DNA of 64,000 nt from Paracoccus shanxieyensis (GTDB lineage Bacteria > Pseudomonadota > Alphaproteobacteria > Rhodobacterales > Rhodobacteraceae), in the NCBI RefSeq assembly GCF_009711265.1, contig NZ_WMII01000012.1, positions 42,158 through 106,157 of the forward strand, read 5' to 3'. Positions 45,425-55,400 of this stretch are shown piece by piece. The notes under the pieces were generated by a model, which was given only the letters and a program-made list of their open reading frames with translations, made no database searches and was not told where the DNA came from. Numbering within the stretch: the stretch's first letter is position 1; every line of letters begins with the position of its first letter. The translations under genes were made by a program, and so were the position numbers.

Positions 45425-46988
45425 GGGCGGCCTCGGCCTTGATTTCTTCGGGGGTCACGGTGTCGTCCGTCAGGTTGTGGCCGGACGTGATGATGACCGA
45501 CATGATGCGTTCCTGCGTGGCATCCGCCGTGGGCATCTCGCCCACCAGACGGCCTTCGTTCATCACGATGATCCGGTCGGTGATGCCCAGAAGCTCGGGC
45601 ATCTCGGATGAGATGACGATGATGGATTTGCCCGACGCGGCCAGATCGCGGATGATGGTATAGATCTCATATTTCGCGCCCACGTCGATGCCGCGCGTCG
45701 GTTCGTCCAGAATCAGGATCTCGGGTTCGGAAAACAGCCATTTCGCCAGCACGACCTTTTGCTGGTTGCCGCCCGACAGGTTCACCGTCGCCTGATCGAT
45801 CGAGGAGGAGCGGATGTTGATCTGCTTGCGATAGTCGCGGGCGACCGCGCCTTCCTTCTGCCGGTCGATCACGCCCTTGGGTGCGACGCCGGGCAGGTTC
45901 GCCAGCGGGATGTTGCGGCGGATCGTGTCGTCCAGCACCAGACCCAGCGACTTGCGGTCCTCGGTCACATAGGCAAGGCCCGCCTTGATCGCCTTGGGCA
46001 CGGTGGACAGATCGGCGGGCTTGCCGTGGATCGTCACCTCGCCGGATTTCCAGTCGCCCATGGTGCGGCCAAAGATCGACATGGCCAGTTCCGTGCGGCC
46101 CGCGCCCATCAGGCCCGCGATGCCCAGCACCTCGCCCCGGCGCAGGCTGAAACTGGCATTGTTCACCAGCAGCCGGTCGCGCAGCGGATCGGCGACGTTC
46201 CAGCCCGACACCTGCATGACCACCTCGCCGATCTTGGGATCGCGCGGGGGGTAACGGTCGTTCATCGACCGGCCCACCATGTCGCGGATGATCTGCGCCT
46301 CGGGGACCATGCCGTCGTGATGCGCGACCGTGGACCCATCGCGCAGAACCGTGATGCTGTCGCAGACCTGCGAGATTTCGTTCAGCTTGTGCGAGATCAG
46401 GATCGCCGTCATGCCCTGATCGCGGAACCCGGCCAGCAGTCGCAACAGCGCGTCGCTGTCGTTTTCGTTCAAGGACGAGGTGGGCTCGTCCAGGATAAGC
46501 AGATCGACCTTTTTCGACAGCGCCTTGGCGATTTCCACCAACTGCTGCTTGCCCATGCCCAGCGTGCCGACCTTGGTTTCCGGGCTTTCGCGCAGCCCCA
46601 CCTTGGCCAGCAATTCGGCGGTGCGGCGGTTGGTTTCCTGCCGGTCGATCACGCCGCGATGGGCGATTTCATTGCCCAGAAAGATGTTCTCGGCGATCGA
46701 CATCTGCGGTACCAGCGCCAGTTCCTGATGGATGATGACGATGCCCTGATGTTCGCTGTCGGGGATGCCCCGGAACGCCATGGGCTTGCCGTTATACAGG
46801 ATCTCGCCGTCATAGCTGCCATGGGGATAGACCCCGGACAGCACCTTCATCAGCGTCGATTTGCCCGCGCCGTTTTCACCGACCAGCGCGCGGATCTCGC
46901 CGCGGCGCACGGTCATGTTGACGTTATCAAGCGCTTTGACACCGGGGAATTCCTTGGTGATCCCCCGCATTTCCAGAATGGAATCCAT
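45417..46988 (-). CDS. gguA: Multiple-sugar ABC transporter ATP-binding protein GguA
   Basis: A 523-residue double ATPase of the RbsA/XylG/MglA class, two nucleotide-binding halves in one chain. The first half has Walker [15 protein letters not shown] near residue 37, a degenerate signature [14 protein letters not shown] and Walker [16 protein letters not shown]. The second half has a divergent P-loop region ([15 protein letters not shown]) and a clear signature [15 protein letters not shown] with [16 protein letters not shown]. It follows the binding-protein gene after a hairpin and overlaps gguB. Resemblance and context support the GguA name. Confidence 0.93.
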   Translation of the reverse strand: MDSILEMRGITKEFPGVKALDNVNMTVRRGEIRALVGENGAGKSTLMKVLSGVYPHGSYDGEILYNGKPMAFRGIPDSEHQGIVIIHQELALVPQMSIAENIFLGNEIAHRGVIDRQETNRRTAELLAKVGLRESPETKVGTLGMGKQQLVEIAKALSKKVDLLILDEPTSSLNENDSDALLRLLAGFRDQGMTAILISHKLNEISQVCDSITVLRDGSTVAHHDGMVPEAQIIRDMVGRSMNDRYPPRDPKIGEVVMQVSGWNVADPLRDRLLVNNASFSLRRGEVLGIAGLMGAGRTELAMSIFGRTMGDWKSGEVTIHGKPADLSTVPKAIKAGLAYVTEDRKSLGLVLDDTIRRNIPLANLPGVAPKGVIDRQKEGAVARDYRKQINIRSSSIDQATVNLSGGNQQKVVLAKWLFSEPEILILDEPTRGIDVGAKYEIYTIIRDLAASGKSIIVISSEMPELLGITDRIIVMNEGRLVGEMPTADATQERIMSVIITSGHNLTDDTVTPEEIKAEAAHV

Positions 46989-47015
46989 CGCTGCGATTCC
47001 CGTAGCTTGAGGAAT

Positions 47016-47042
47016 GCGCCGCCGCGTCCCGCACGGCGGCGC
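47016..47042 (-). other. Intercistronic hairpin between chvE and gguA
   Basis: GCGCCGCCG pairs perfectly with CGGCGGCGC over a nine-base loop, directly after the chvE stop (leftward). With no T-tract it likely stabilises the abundant binding-protein mRNA and lowers expression of the downstream genes relative to it. Confidence 0.6.
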
Positions 47043-47050
47043 GAAAGGGC

Positions 47051-48115
47051 TTACTTCAGCTGGTCTTCGGTATAATAGCCCGAGCCGACCAGAACCTCGT
47101 TCAGGTTCTTTTCGGTCACGGCCACCGGCTCCAGCAGATAGGACGGGACGACCTTGACGCCGTTGTTATAGGTCTCGGTGTCGTTCACTTCCGGCTCTTC
47201 GCCCTTCATCATGGCGTTGACCATGCCGACGGTCACTTTCGCCAGTTCGCGGGTGTCCTTGAAGATGGTCGAATATTGCTCACCGGCCTGAATCGACTTG
47301 ACCGATTGCAGCTCGGCATCCTGACCCGACACGATGGGCATCTTCATGTCGCCCGAGCCATAGCCCACGCCTTTCAGCGACGACAGGATGCCGATGGACA
47401 GCCCGTCATAGGGCGACAGCACGCCGTTCACCTGCTTGTCGGTATAGTTCGCCGACAGGATGTTATCCATCCGCGCCTGAGCGGTCGCCGGATCCCAGCG
47501 CAGCGTACCCACCTTGTCCATGCCCATCTGGCCCGAGGGGATGACGATCGAGCCGTCGTCGATCAGCGGCTGGATCACCGACATCGCGCCGTCATAGAAG
47601 AAGAAGGCGTTGTTGTCGTCCGGGCTGCCGCCGAACAGTTCGACATTCCACGGCTTCACGTCCGGAAAGCGTTCCTTCAGCCCGTCGACCAGCGTGGTCG
47701 CCTGTTCGACGCCAACCTTGAAGTTGTCGAAGGTGGCGTAATAGTCGATGTCGGGCGTGTCGCGGATCAGCCGGTCATAGGCGATGATCTTGACATCCGC
47801 CGCCTTGGCATTGGCCAGCGCGTTCGACAGCGTCGTGCCGTCGATGGCCGCGATCACCAGCACGTTCACGCCCTTGGTGATCATGTTTTCGATCTGCGCC
47901 AACTGGTTCGGAATGTCGTCATCGGCATATTGCAGGTCGGTCTGATAGCCCGCTTCCTGGAACTGCTTGACCATATTGTCGCCATCCGCGATCCAGCGCG
48001 CCGAGGTCTTGGTCGGCATCGAGATCCCGACCATGCCTTCGGCCACGGCCATGCCGGGGACCGAAAGCGCCGCCACGGACGCCGCCGCAAGGGCGAATTT
48101 CTTCAGGTTGAACAT
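47051..48115 (-). CDS. chvE: Multiple sugar-binding periplasmic protein ChvE
   Basis: A 354-residue periplasmic sugar-binding protein. A Sec-type signal peptide ([20 protein letters not shown], cleavage after AVA) is followed by [20 protein letters not shown] and the block [20 protein letters not shown], which match ChvE/SbpA, binders of galactose, arabinose, xylose and glucose. The sugar-contacting Asp/Arg residues lie in [11 protein letters not shown] and [17 protein letters not shown] box precedes the ATG. It is the first gene of the galactose operon and has a well-formed promoter and an upstream dyad. A virulence-signalling role as in Agrobacterium is not implied. Confidence 0.92.
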   Translation of the reverse strand: MFNLKKFALAAASVAALSVPGMAVAEGMVGISMPTKTSARWIADGDNMVKQFQEAGYQTDLQYADDDIPNQLAQIENMITKGVNVLVIAAIDGTTLSNALANAKAADVKIIAYDRLIRDTPDIDYYATFDNFKVGVEQATTLVDGLKERFPDVKPWNVELFGGSPDDNNAFFFYDGAMSVIQPLIDDGSIVIPSGQMGMDKVGTLRWDPATAQARMDNILSANYTDKQVNGVLSPYDGLSIGILSSLKGVGYGSGDMKMPIVSGQDAELQSVKSIQAGEQYSTIFKDTRELAKVTVGMVNAMMKGEEPEVNDTETYNNGVKVVPSYLLEPVAVTEKNLNEVLVGSGYYTEDQLK

Positions 48116-48253
48116 GCTTCCTCCAGATATGCACAGCAGAAGCGGGCGCCGAGCGGCACCTTTCCTTCGCACGTCTGCTGTTTCCCCCCGACAACACGGA
48201 CCGGCCTCCTGCACCTGTCCGTGGCGGCAGATTTGATCTGCCTGACAGGTCAT

Positions 48254-48283
48254 AGGCTAGACCCGCCCAATCGCCCGCGTCAA
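48254..48283 (-). promoter_or_regulatory. Promoter of the chvE operon
   Basis: On the minus strand TTGACG (48283-48278) and TAGCCT (48259-48254) are separated by 18 bases, a good sigma-70-type pair. Transcription would begin near 48246, about 130 bases before the chvE start. Confidence 0.6.
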
Positions 48284-48302
48284 TTTCACTTTCCGCAGTA
48301 AG

Positions 48303-48320
48303 ATATACCATTCATGATAT
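48303..48320. promoter_or_regulatory. Putative LysR-type operator between chvE and the LysR gene
   Basis: The dyad ATAT-N10-ATAT (48303-48320) is centred about 65 bases upstream of the predicted chvE transcription start, where LysR-type activators normally bind, and about 50 bases upstream of the divergent LysR gene. Confidence 0.5.
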
Positions 48321-48359
48321 GTCTTGGCGTTAAGATTGGAATGTGCGGACGGGGACGGG

Positions 48360-49307
48360 ATGGCAGCCGAACGGGATCAGGGCGAGGAATTGCTGTCGCG
48401 CGGCATCAAGTTGCGACAGCTCTCGCTGCTGGTTGCGGTGCAGCGCAGCGGGCAACTCAGCCGCGCTGCCGCGATCACCAACATGACCCAGCCTGCGGCA
48501 TCGCGGATGCTGGCCGATCTTGAACGGATCGTGGGGGCAGCGCTGACGCTGCGTCACAGCCGGGGGGTCAGCCTGACCCCCGCGGGCGAACGGCTGGCGG
48601 AACGCGCCCGCGCCATGCTGCGCGATCTGGACGTGGCCGGACGCGAGGTGCGCGACATCGATCAGGGCCGCGTCGGCTCGGTGCATCTGGGCTCGGTCTC
48701 GGGGCCTTCGCTGGATCTGGTGCTGCCCATCGTGCGCAGTCTGGAACGCGCGCAGCCGCGTCTGCGGGTCAAGATCGACGTGGGCAGCAGCGACAGGCTG
48801 TCGGCGGAACTGCTGTCGGGCCAGCTTGACCTGTATCTGGGCCGCGTGCCCGACCGTCTGGACCCGACCCCGTTCGAGCTGTCGCCCATCGGACCCGAGC
48901 CGCTGTCGCTGATCGTGCGCAAGGATCATCCTTTGGCGCAGGGCTGCGATCTGGCGGATTGCCTGCGGTTCGACTGGGTGATGCAGCCTGCGGGCAGCAT
49001 GTTGTTCACGGCGGTGAAAACCTATCTTGAGCGGTACGATCTGCCCATGCCGCAGACGGTGATCGAGACGGCCTCGCTGATGCTGACCGCCGGGTTCGTG
49101 CTGAATTCGCAGGCGGTGGGCGTGATGTCGACCCCGGCCGCCCGGCTGTTTGCCGGCGATTCCGTGCGGATCCTGCCTGTGGCCGAGGATCTGCGGGTGG
49201 GCTTCTATTCGGTCGTCACGCTGCGCGACCGCAAGCCGACTTCGGCGGCGCAGACCTTTCTGAAGCTTCTTCGCGATGAATTGCGGCAGCGGCGGGCCGA
49301 GCCTTGA
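48360..49307 (+). CDS. LysR family regulator (GbpR/GguR-like)
   Basis: A 315-residue LysR-type regulator divergent from the chvE operon. The winged helix is at residues about 15-75 (LRQLSLLVAVQRSGQLSRAA, then NMTQPAASRMLADLER), followed by a periplasmic-binding-protein-like effector domain (VHLGSVSGPSLDLVLPIV). In Agrobacterium and Azospirillum the equivalent gene beside chvE is GbpR, and GguR in Burkholderia; the same role, sugar-responsive activation of the operon, is inferred from position. The ATG at 48360 is preferred; the open frame begins at a TTG 36 bases earlier. A dyad suitable for binding lies in the shared promoter region. Confidence 0.87.
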   Translation: MAAERDQGEELLSRGIKLRQLSLLVAVQRSGQLSRAAAITNMTQPAASRMLADLERIVGAALTLRHSRGVSLTPAGERLAERARAMLRDLDVAGREVRDIDQGRVGSVHLGSVSGPSLDLVLPIVRSLERAQPRLRVKIDVGSSDRLSAELLSGQLDLYLGRVPDRLDPTPFELSPIGPEPLSLIVRKDHPLAQGCDLADCLRFDWVMQPAGSMLFTAVKTYLERYDLPMPQTVIETASLMLTAGFVLNSQAVGVMSTPAARLFAGDSVRILPVAEDLRVGFYSVVTLRDRKPTSAAQTFLKLLRDELRQRRAEP

Positions 49308-49314
49308 CCCCGCC

Positions 49315-49623
49315 TCAGCCGATGTCGATCTGCAGATCGGCCCATTCCGGGTGGCGCTGGAATTGCGCGCGGACATAGCTGCAGGCCGGAACGATCCGCA
49401 GGCCCTTGTTGCGCGCATCCTCGATCAGGCGCCGCATCATCGCATCGGCCGCGCCCGTGCCGCGCATGGCGGGCGGGGCATAGGTATGATCGGCGATGAT
49501 GACCCCCGGCCCACCCGAGCGCCAGGTCATTTCAGCCTCGCCCTCATGGCCGGGCAGGGTCACGACATAGCGCCCCGATGAGGTATAATCTTCATGGATG
49601 ACATTGATATGGGGCTGGCTCAT
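49315..49623 (-). CDS. GNAT family N-acetyltransferase (YjdJ-like)
   Basis: A 102-residue small acetyltransferase of the GCN5-related YjdJ-like group (about 90-100 residues, the size of PF14542 members). The acetyl-CoA loop is in PPAMRGTGAADAMMRRLIED, preceded by ADHTYAP and followed by RIVPACSYVRAQFQRHPEW, the typical C-terminal strand with its Cys-Ser-Tyr. The substrate is unknown. Its ATG overlaps the stop of the small upstream gene (ATGA), and it is convergent with the LysR gene. Confidence 0.83.
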   Translation of the reverse strand: MSQPHINVIHEDYTSSGRYVVTLPGHEGEAEMTWRSGGPGVIIADHTYAPPAMRGTGAADAMMRRLIEDARNKGLRIVPACSYVRAQFQRHPEWADLQIDIG

Positions 49624-49844
49624 CCGCCTCTCCGCGTGATTTTGGAAGCGATGCGATCAGGCTGCATGTCCGTCCGTCCGGTCGCGCCAGCGGGATCGGG
49701 GCAGGCTGTCAGCGGGCGGTGCGTGCTGCGGATCATCTCAATCGCGATCAGTTGCAGATCAAGAAGCCGTTCGTGCATTGCCAGAAATCGCGTCGGCACA
49801 GGCGCATCATGATCTGGCGGAAATGGCTTGCGACATCTTGGCAT
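49620..49844 (-). CDS. Small hypothetical protein coupled to the GNAT gene
   Basis: A 74-residue protein I do not recognise. It has a helical middle (HERLLDLQLIAIEMIRSTHR) and a basic tail. The evidence that it is real is a good ribosome-binding site (AGGGGGT eight bases before the ATG at 49844) and a stop that overlaps the GNAT start (ATGA). A longer open frame extends upstream but has no start signal. The gene lies after the efp terminator, so it must have its own promoter or read-through. Confidence 0.5.
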   Translation of the reverse strand: MPRCRKPFPPDHDAPVPTRFLAMHERLLDLQLIAIEMIRSTHRPLTACPDPAGATGRTDMQPDRIASKITRRGG

Positions 49845-49922
49845 GGCACGGACCCCCTGAAGCGTAAGAAGCACCGCCCTGTCATGGTTCCGCAGCCATT
49901 GCAATTTGCATCGCGGAAAATT

Positions 49923-49944
49923 GCGCGGGCATCGCTGCCCGCGC
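49923..49944 (-). terminator. Intrinsic terminator of efp
   Basis: GCGCGGGCA pairs perfectly with TGCCCGCGC over a four-base loop and, read leftward, is followed by AATTTTCC. It lies 18 bases past the efp stop. Confidence 0.75.
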
Positions 49945-49962
49945 GTCGCGTCGTGTGGCGCG

Positions 49963-50526
49963 TCAGGCGCGTTCGGAATACGCGAACAATTCGGTATTGA
50001 CGACGATGTCTTCGTCCACCCCGACAAAGGGCGGGATCATGACGCGCACGCCATTGTCCAGAATCGCGGGCTTGAAGCTTTTGGCGGCGGTCTGGCCGTT
50101 CAGCACCGGCTCGGTCTCGACGACCTTGCAGACGACTTTTTGCGGGATGCGCACGGTCAGCGCCTCGTCGCCGTAATATTCGACGGCGGCCATCATCCCG
50201 TCTTGCAGGAAGGGGCGGCGGTCGCCCAAAAGATCGGCGTCAAGCTCGGTCTGCTCAAAGGTTTCGCTGTCCATGAACACCAGCTTGCCGTCGGTTTCAT
50301 ACAGGAATTGCTGGTCTTTGAACTCAAGCTGGACCTGATCCACCTTGTCCTCCGAGCGGAAGCGTTCGTTCAGCTTGCGCCCGTCGCGCAGATTCTTCAG
50401 TTCGACCTGCGCGAATGCGCCGCCCTTGCCCGGTTTGACATGGTTGACCTTGACCGCGGCCCAAAGCCCGCCGTCATGTTCAAGCACGAAACCGGGCTTG
50501 ATTTCGTTGCCATTTATCTTGGCCAT
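49963..50526 (-). CDS. efp: Elongation factor P
   Basis: A 187-residue EF-P, which relieves ribosome stalling at polyproline stretches. Three beta-barrel domains are present: [20 protein letters not shown] at the start, the loop with Lys-34 in [16 protein letters not shown] that is modified in other bacteria, and the C-terminal OB domain ending with [13 protein letters not shown]. The length is normal. No EpmA or EarP modification gene is nearby. It is monocistronic, with its own promoter region to the right and a terminator to the left. Confidence 0.95.
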   Translation of the reverse strand: MAKINGNEIKPGFVLEHDGGLWAAVKVNHVKPGKGGAFAQVELKNLRDGRKLNERFRSEDKVDQVQLEFKDQQFLYETDGKLVFMDSETFEQTELDADLLGDRRPFLQDGMMAAVEYYGDEALTVRIPQKVVCKVVETEPVLNGQTAAKSFKPAILDNGVRVMIPPFVGVDEDIVVNTELFAYSERA

Positions 50527-50877
50527 TCTGGACTACCTTGAATTCATTAGGGAAATCGATTCGGCTCAAGGGTTGAACCGCGATTGCGCGCACCTATATC
50601 CATTGACGCGATACCGTGCAACAAAATCGCAGTTCCTGCGTTGTCAAGCGGTCGAAACGGCAAAAAGGTGTCGTGAAATCTTAATTATTTGCGAGCTATG
50701 CTAGCAATTGCTTGGGTTTGCACCAGACGCATGGCTGTCATGAGGGTAGGGGCATACCGAATCAACGGCGGGATCGGCTAAGACCCGCCGTGCGCCGCCC
50801 GACGACGGCGACCAGAAACGAAGACAGGGCGGCGGCCCGGTCCAGATGCGGTACTGCAAGAAAAAAGGATAAGAAGA
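50527..50877. promoter_or_regulatory. Intergenic region between efp and the DUF6280-type gene
   Basis: A 351-base gap between divergent genes. AT-rich sequence around 50660-50720 is the likeliest promoter zone; TATGCT at 50697-50702 could be a -10 box, without a clear -35. CGGCGGG/CCCGCCG around 50764-50788 can form a hairpin in the rightward leader. No gene or tRNA is seen here. Confidence 0.35.
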
Positions 50878-51198
50878 ATGCGCGATTTCGTGGATGGTTC
50901 TGCTTTCAATTTCGAACAAGGTCAACGCGCCCGAAAGCTTTTTGCCGCGGTGGTTCTGGCTGCGCTCGACGACGCGATCGCGGATGATAAAAAATACGGC
51001 AACGGGCCTGATCAGATTGCACGCTGGGCACGGTCGCGCGATGGGCGCGAGGTTCTGTCCTGTGCGGGCATCGACCCCAACGAACGCGTGGTCAAGGGCC
51101 TGATGGAGTTCGTGTCCAAAGGCGTGCGCACCTCGGTCGCGCTGTCGCGCGAGGAAAGCGAACGTCGCCATGCCGCCGAGGAAGCAGACGCGGCATAA
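50878..51198 (+). CDS. DUF6280-type conserved small protein
   Basis: A 106-residue cytoplasmic protein common beside efp in Rhodobacteraceae, with no known function. It begins MRDFVDGSAFNFEQGQRARK, continues with a helix-rich body (LFAAVVLAALDDAIADDKKYG) and ends with a charged alanine-rich tail (SEERRHAAEEADAA-like). The ATG at 50878 follows an AAGGA box eight bases upstream. The family name is from memory of the conserved N-terminal block and is less certain than the fact that the gene is conserved. A strong terminator follows, and the leader is long and structured. Confidence 0.68.
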   Translation: MRDFVDGSAFNFEQGQRARKLFAAVVLAALDDAIADDKKYGNGPDQIARWARSRDGREVLSCAGIDPNERVVKGLMEFVSKGVRTSVALSREESERRHAAEEADAA

Positions 51199-51225
51199 GC
51201 CCCGCGCAAGCGTTCCGCAATGTCA

Positions 51226-51251
51226 GGCCGCCTTCCGGGGCGGCCCTTTTT
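51226..51251 (+). terminator. Intrinsic terminator of the DUF6280-type gene
   Basis: GGCCGCC pairs with GGCGGCC over a six-base loop and is followed by TTTTT. Its end touches the stop codon of the convergent lrgB gene. Confidence 0.85.
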
Positions 51252-51960
51252 ATAGCAACATCCGCAGGATCAGCGGCGCGATGATCGCGGTCAGAACCGC
51301 GTTCAGCCCCATGCCGATGCTGGCAAAGGCGCCGGCGGTCTCGTTGACCTGAAAGGCGCGGGCGGTGCCGATGCCATGCGCGGCGACGCCCACCGCCAGC
51401 CCGCGCGCCCGCCAGTCGCGCACGCCCAGCAGGTTCAGGAAGGGCGTGGCGATGATGGCGCCGAACATCCCGGTCAGCAGCACCAGAACGGCGGTGATCG
51501 TCGGCTCTCCGCCCAGATTTTCGGCGATGCCGATGGCCACGGGGGCGGTGGTCGATTTCGGCGCAAGGCTGGCCATCATCACATCCGACAGCCCGAACGC
51601 CTTGGCGATCAGCAGCACCGACAGCACCGCCGTGACCGAGCCCGCGACCAGCGCCGCGATCAGCGGCAGCGCCGCCTTGCGCACGCGATGCAGGTTTTCA
51701 TAAAGCGGCATTCCCAGCGCGACCGTGGCCGGGCCAAGCATGAAATGCACGAATTGCGCGCCGTTGAAATAGGTCTGGTAATCCGTGCCGGTCGCCCACA
51801 GCACCACGGACAGCAGGATCACCGCGATCATGACGGGATTGGCCCAGCTTTGCCGCCCGGTGCTGCGAAAGGCGCGGTCGCCCAGCCAATAGGCGATCAG
51901 CGTCATCGTCAGCCACAGCAGCGGCTCTTGCGTCAGATAGGACCAGAAGGCCGCGCTCAT
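51250..51960 (-). CDS. LrgB/CidB family protein
   Basis: A 236-residue membrane protein of the LrgB/CidB family, often linked to control of murein hydrolases and to export of pyruvate or glycolate-type acids in plants and bacteria. Multiple membrane segments are visible, with the family blocks LAPKSTTAPVAIGIAENLGG and GVAAHGIGTARAFQ. The true start is the ATG at 51960, overlapping the LrgA-like stop by four bases; the huge open frame that continues to 56460 is a GC artefact. It forms a two-gene leftward operon with the upstream holin-like gene. Confidence 0.9.
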   Translation of the reverse strand: MSAAFWSYLTQEPLLWLTMTLIAYWLGDRAFRSTGRQSWANPVMIAVILLSVVLWATGTDYQTYFNGAQFVHFMLGPATVALGMPLYENLHRVRKAALPLIAALVAGSVTAVLSVLLIAKAFGLSDVMMASLAPKSTTAPVAIGIAENLGGEPTITAVLVLLTGMFGAIIATPFLNLLGVRDWRARGLAVGVAAHGIGTARAFQVNETAGAFASIGMGLNAVLTAIIAPLILRMLL

Positions 51961-52298
51961 TCCCGGTCCTTTGCGACCAGCTTGAAGACCAGCGCCCCCA
52001 CCGCAATCGCCAGCGCCGTCGAGACGGTCAGCGCCACGGCAATCCCCAGCCCGTCGCTGCGGAATTCGCCGATATGCGCGATGACGCCCACGCCTGCGGG
52101 CACGAAGAACAGCGACAGATTGCCCAACAGCCCCTGCACCACCGGGCGCAGCCGATCGGCCAGCGCCGGGCGCAGGCTGCAACTGACGACCAGCGCCAGA
52201 AGCCCCAGCACCGGACCGGGCAGCGGCAGGCCGAGCCCGCGCGCGACGACTTCGCCGAACAGTTGAAACGACAGCAGGATGGCCAAAGCGGGGATCAT
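51957..52298 (-). CDS. CidA/LrgA holin-like protein
   Basis: A 113-residue small membrane protein of the CidA/LrgA family with four hydrophobic segments. FQLFGEVVARGLGLPLPGPVLGLL is the typical N-terminal pattern, with FFVPAGVGVIAH in the third segment. It works with LrgB, whose start overlaps its stop (ATGA). In this class the pair may move small acids across the membrane or influence autolysis. It diverges from smc. Confidence 0.88.
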   Translation of the reverse strand: MIPALAILLSFQLFGEVVARGLGLPLPGPVLGLLALVVSCSLRPALADRLRPVVQGLLGNLSLFFVPAGVGVIAHIGEFRSDGLGIAVALTVSTALAIAVGALVFKLVAKDRE

Positions 52299-52440
52299 GG
52301 CCCATGATTAGCACCGCAATCGGCGGCTGTTTACTCAAATCTTGTGGATAACCCGCGCGCGCACGCCATATCTGGGGGTTGCGGTTGACTTGGACCCTGC
52401 GGATGGCGGAAAATCGACGGGTATCAGCAAGGAACCCGCA

Positions 52441-55400
52441 TTGCGTTTCGACCGGCTTCGCCTGAATGGCTTCAAAAGCTTTGTGGACCCGACCGATCTG
52501 GTCATCCACGAGGGGCTGACCGGCGTCGTGGGGCCGAATGGCTGCGGCAAGTCGAACCTGCTTGAGGCGCTGCGCTGGGTCATGGGCGAAAACCGCCCCA
52601 CCGCCATGCGCGGCGAAGGCATGGAGGATGTGATCTTTGCGGGCACGACGCGCCGCTCGGCCCGCGCCCATGCCGAAGTCACGCTGACCATCGACAATCA
52701 CGACCGCCTTGCGCCCGCCGGGATGAATGACAGCGACGCGTTGGACATCACCCGGCGCATCACCCGCGATGCCGGATCTGCCTATCGCATCAACGGCAAG
52801 GATGTGCGGGCGCGCGATGTGCAGATCCTGTTCGCCGACGCCTCGACCGGGGCGCATTCGCCCGCGCTGGTGCGGCAGGGCCAGATCAGCGAACTGATCA
52901 ACGCCAAGCCCAAGGCGCGCCGTCGCATCCTTGAGGAAGCCGCCGGGATCAGCGGGTTGTATCAGCGCCGGCATGAGGCCGAGCTGAAGCTGAACGCCGC
53001 CGAAGCGAACCTGACGCGGGTGGATGACACGCTGGACCAGCTGTCCACGCAGGCGGCGTCTCTGGCCCGTCAGGCGCGGGCGGCGGCGCGCTATCGCGAG
53101 ATCGGCGCGGCGCTGCGCCGGGCCGAGGGCTTGCTGCTGTATCGCCGCTGGGCCGAGGCGGACCATGCCAAGACCGCAGCGCTTGCGGCATTGCAGGACG
53201 CGATCCGCGCAGCTGCCGAGGCCGAAGCGCAGGCCCGCCACGCCATCGCCACGCGCGAGGACGCCGACGCCACCCTGCCGCCCTTGCGCGAAGAAGAACA
53301 GATCGCCGCCGCGATCCTGTCCCGCGCCACCGTCGAACGCGAGGCGCTGGACGAGGCCGAGGCGCGCGCCGCCCAAGCAATCAAGACATTTCTGGCCCGC
53401 ATCGCCCAACTGGACCGCGACATCGAACGCGAAGCCGCGCTGAACCGCGACGCGGGCGAGGTGATCGACCGGCTGGACTGGGAACGTCGTGAATTGGAAA
53501 AGGCCGGGCAGGGCCATGACGACCGGCACGACATCGCCCGCGACACCGCCGATGAGGCCGCCGAGGCGCTGCGTGAGGTCGAGGCCAAGCTGACCGAACT
53601 GACCGACGAATCCGCCCGGCTGGCCGCCCGTCACCAATCGGCGGAACGTCTGGCCCATGATCTGCGGCAGATGCAGGACCGTGCGACCCGCGCCTCGGAT
53701 GCCGCCGAGATGGCGCTGGCCACCGCCACCGATGCCGGGGCCGAGGCCGAGGCGACCCGCGAAGCCGCCGCCGAAGCGCAGGAAACCGCGCGCGAGCGTG
53801 TCGAACAGGCCGAGGAGATGCTGGCCGAGGCCGAGGACAGCCGCGCCACCCTTGAGGCCGAGGAATCCGCCGCCCGCGCCACCCGCGCCGAAGCCGAGGG
53901 CGAGCTTTCCGCCCTGAACGCCGAGATGGCCGCGCTGAAGCGGCTTGTCGAACGCGGCGATCATGGCGGCTCGGTGCTGGAACTGGTGCGCGTGGCGCGC
54001 GGGCATGAGGCGGCCTTCGGCGCGGCCTTGGGAGACGATCTGTCCATGGGCTTGGCGCAGGACGGATCGGGCTGGCACGCGCTGCCCGGTTATGACACGG
54101 CGCATCCCCTGCCCAAGGGCACAGAGCCCTTGGCCCCGCACGTGCAGGCGCCCGAGGCACTGGCGCGACGGATGTCTCAGGTCGGGCTGGTCGCGGATGC
54201 TGCGGCGGCCGCCGCGCTGCAGGCCGCGCTGCGGCCCGGTCAGCGGCTGGTCACGCCGCAGGGCGATCTGCTGCGCTGGGACGGGATGCGGGTCATGGCC
54301 GGCGAGGCGTCGTCCTCGGCGGCGATGCATCTGCAAAAGGTGAACCAGCTGGCCGAGATGACGGTGCAGGCCGGGGCGGCGCAGACCCGCGCGACGGAGG
54401 CCGCCGACGCCCATCAGGCGCTGCGCGACCGCCATGCCGCCGCCACCGAGGCCGAAAAGCGCGCCCGCGATGCCCGCCGCGATGCCGAACGCGGGCTGTC
54501 CGATGCGGCCCGCGCCGTCACGCGGGCGGAATCCGACCTGTCGCTGACCCATGCCCGCGCGGAATCGGCCCGTGCCGAACTGGCCCGGCATCAGGCCGAT
54601 GCCGCCGATGCCCGCGCCCGCCTGCGCGATGCCGAACGTGCGCTGGCCGATCTGCCCGACCGCGCCGCCGTGGCCGACGCGCTGGAACATGCCCGCATGG
54701 GCGTGGAAGCGGCGCGGATCGCCACGATGACCCGGCGCGGTGCGCTGGACGAATTGCGGCGCGAGGCGGCGGCCCGCACCAAGCGTCTGCAGGAAATCAC
54801 CAAAGAGGAATCCGGTTGGCGGCTGCGGCTGGATCAGGCCGGAACCCGCGCTGCCGAACTGTCCGCCCGCCGCGATCAGACCGCGGATGAACTGGAAGAA
54901 GCCGAGGCGCAGCCCGAAATCCTGGCCGAACGCCGCGCCCAACTGACCGAGGCCGAGGCGCAGGCTTCGGCCCGCCTGACCCGCGCCCGCGCCGCCCTGT
55001 CGGCAGCCGAGGCGACGCAGCGCGCGGCATCGGACAGCGAACGCGAGGCGCAGCGTCTGGCCTCGGAGGCGCGCGAGACGCGGGCGGCGCGCGAAGCCCG
55101 CGCCGACGCCGCGACCGAGGCCGAAGCCGCCGCCCGTCTGCGCATCCACGACGACGCCGAAACCACGCCCGAGGCGCTGCTGGAGACATTGGGCGAGGCC
55201 GAGGATATCAGCCCCGCCGCGCTGGAGGATCAGATCGCCCGCCTGCGCGCCAGCCGCGATGCGCTGGGCGCGGTGAACCTGCGCGCCGATGAGGACAAGC
55301 AGGAACTGGAAACCGAACGCGACCGTCTGGCCGCCGAAAAGGACGACCTGACCGAGGCGATCCGCAAGCTGCGTCAGGGCATCGGCAGCCTGAACCGCGA

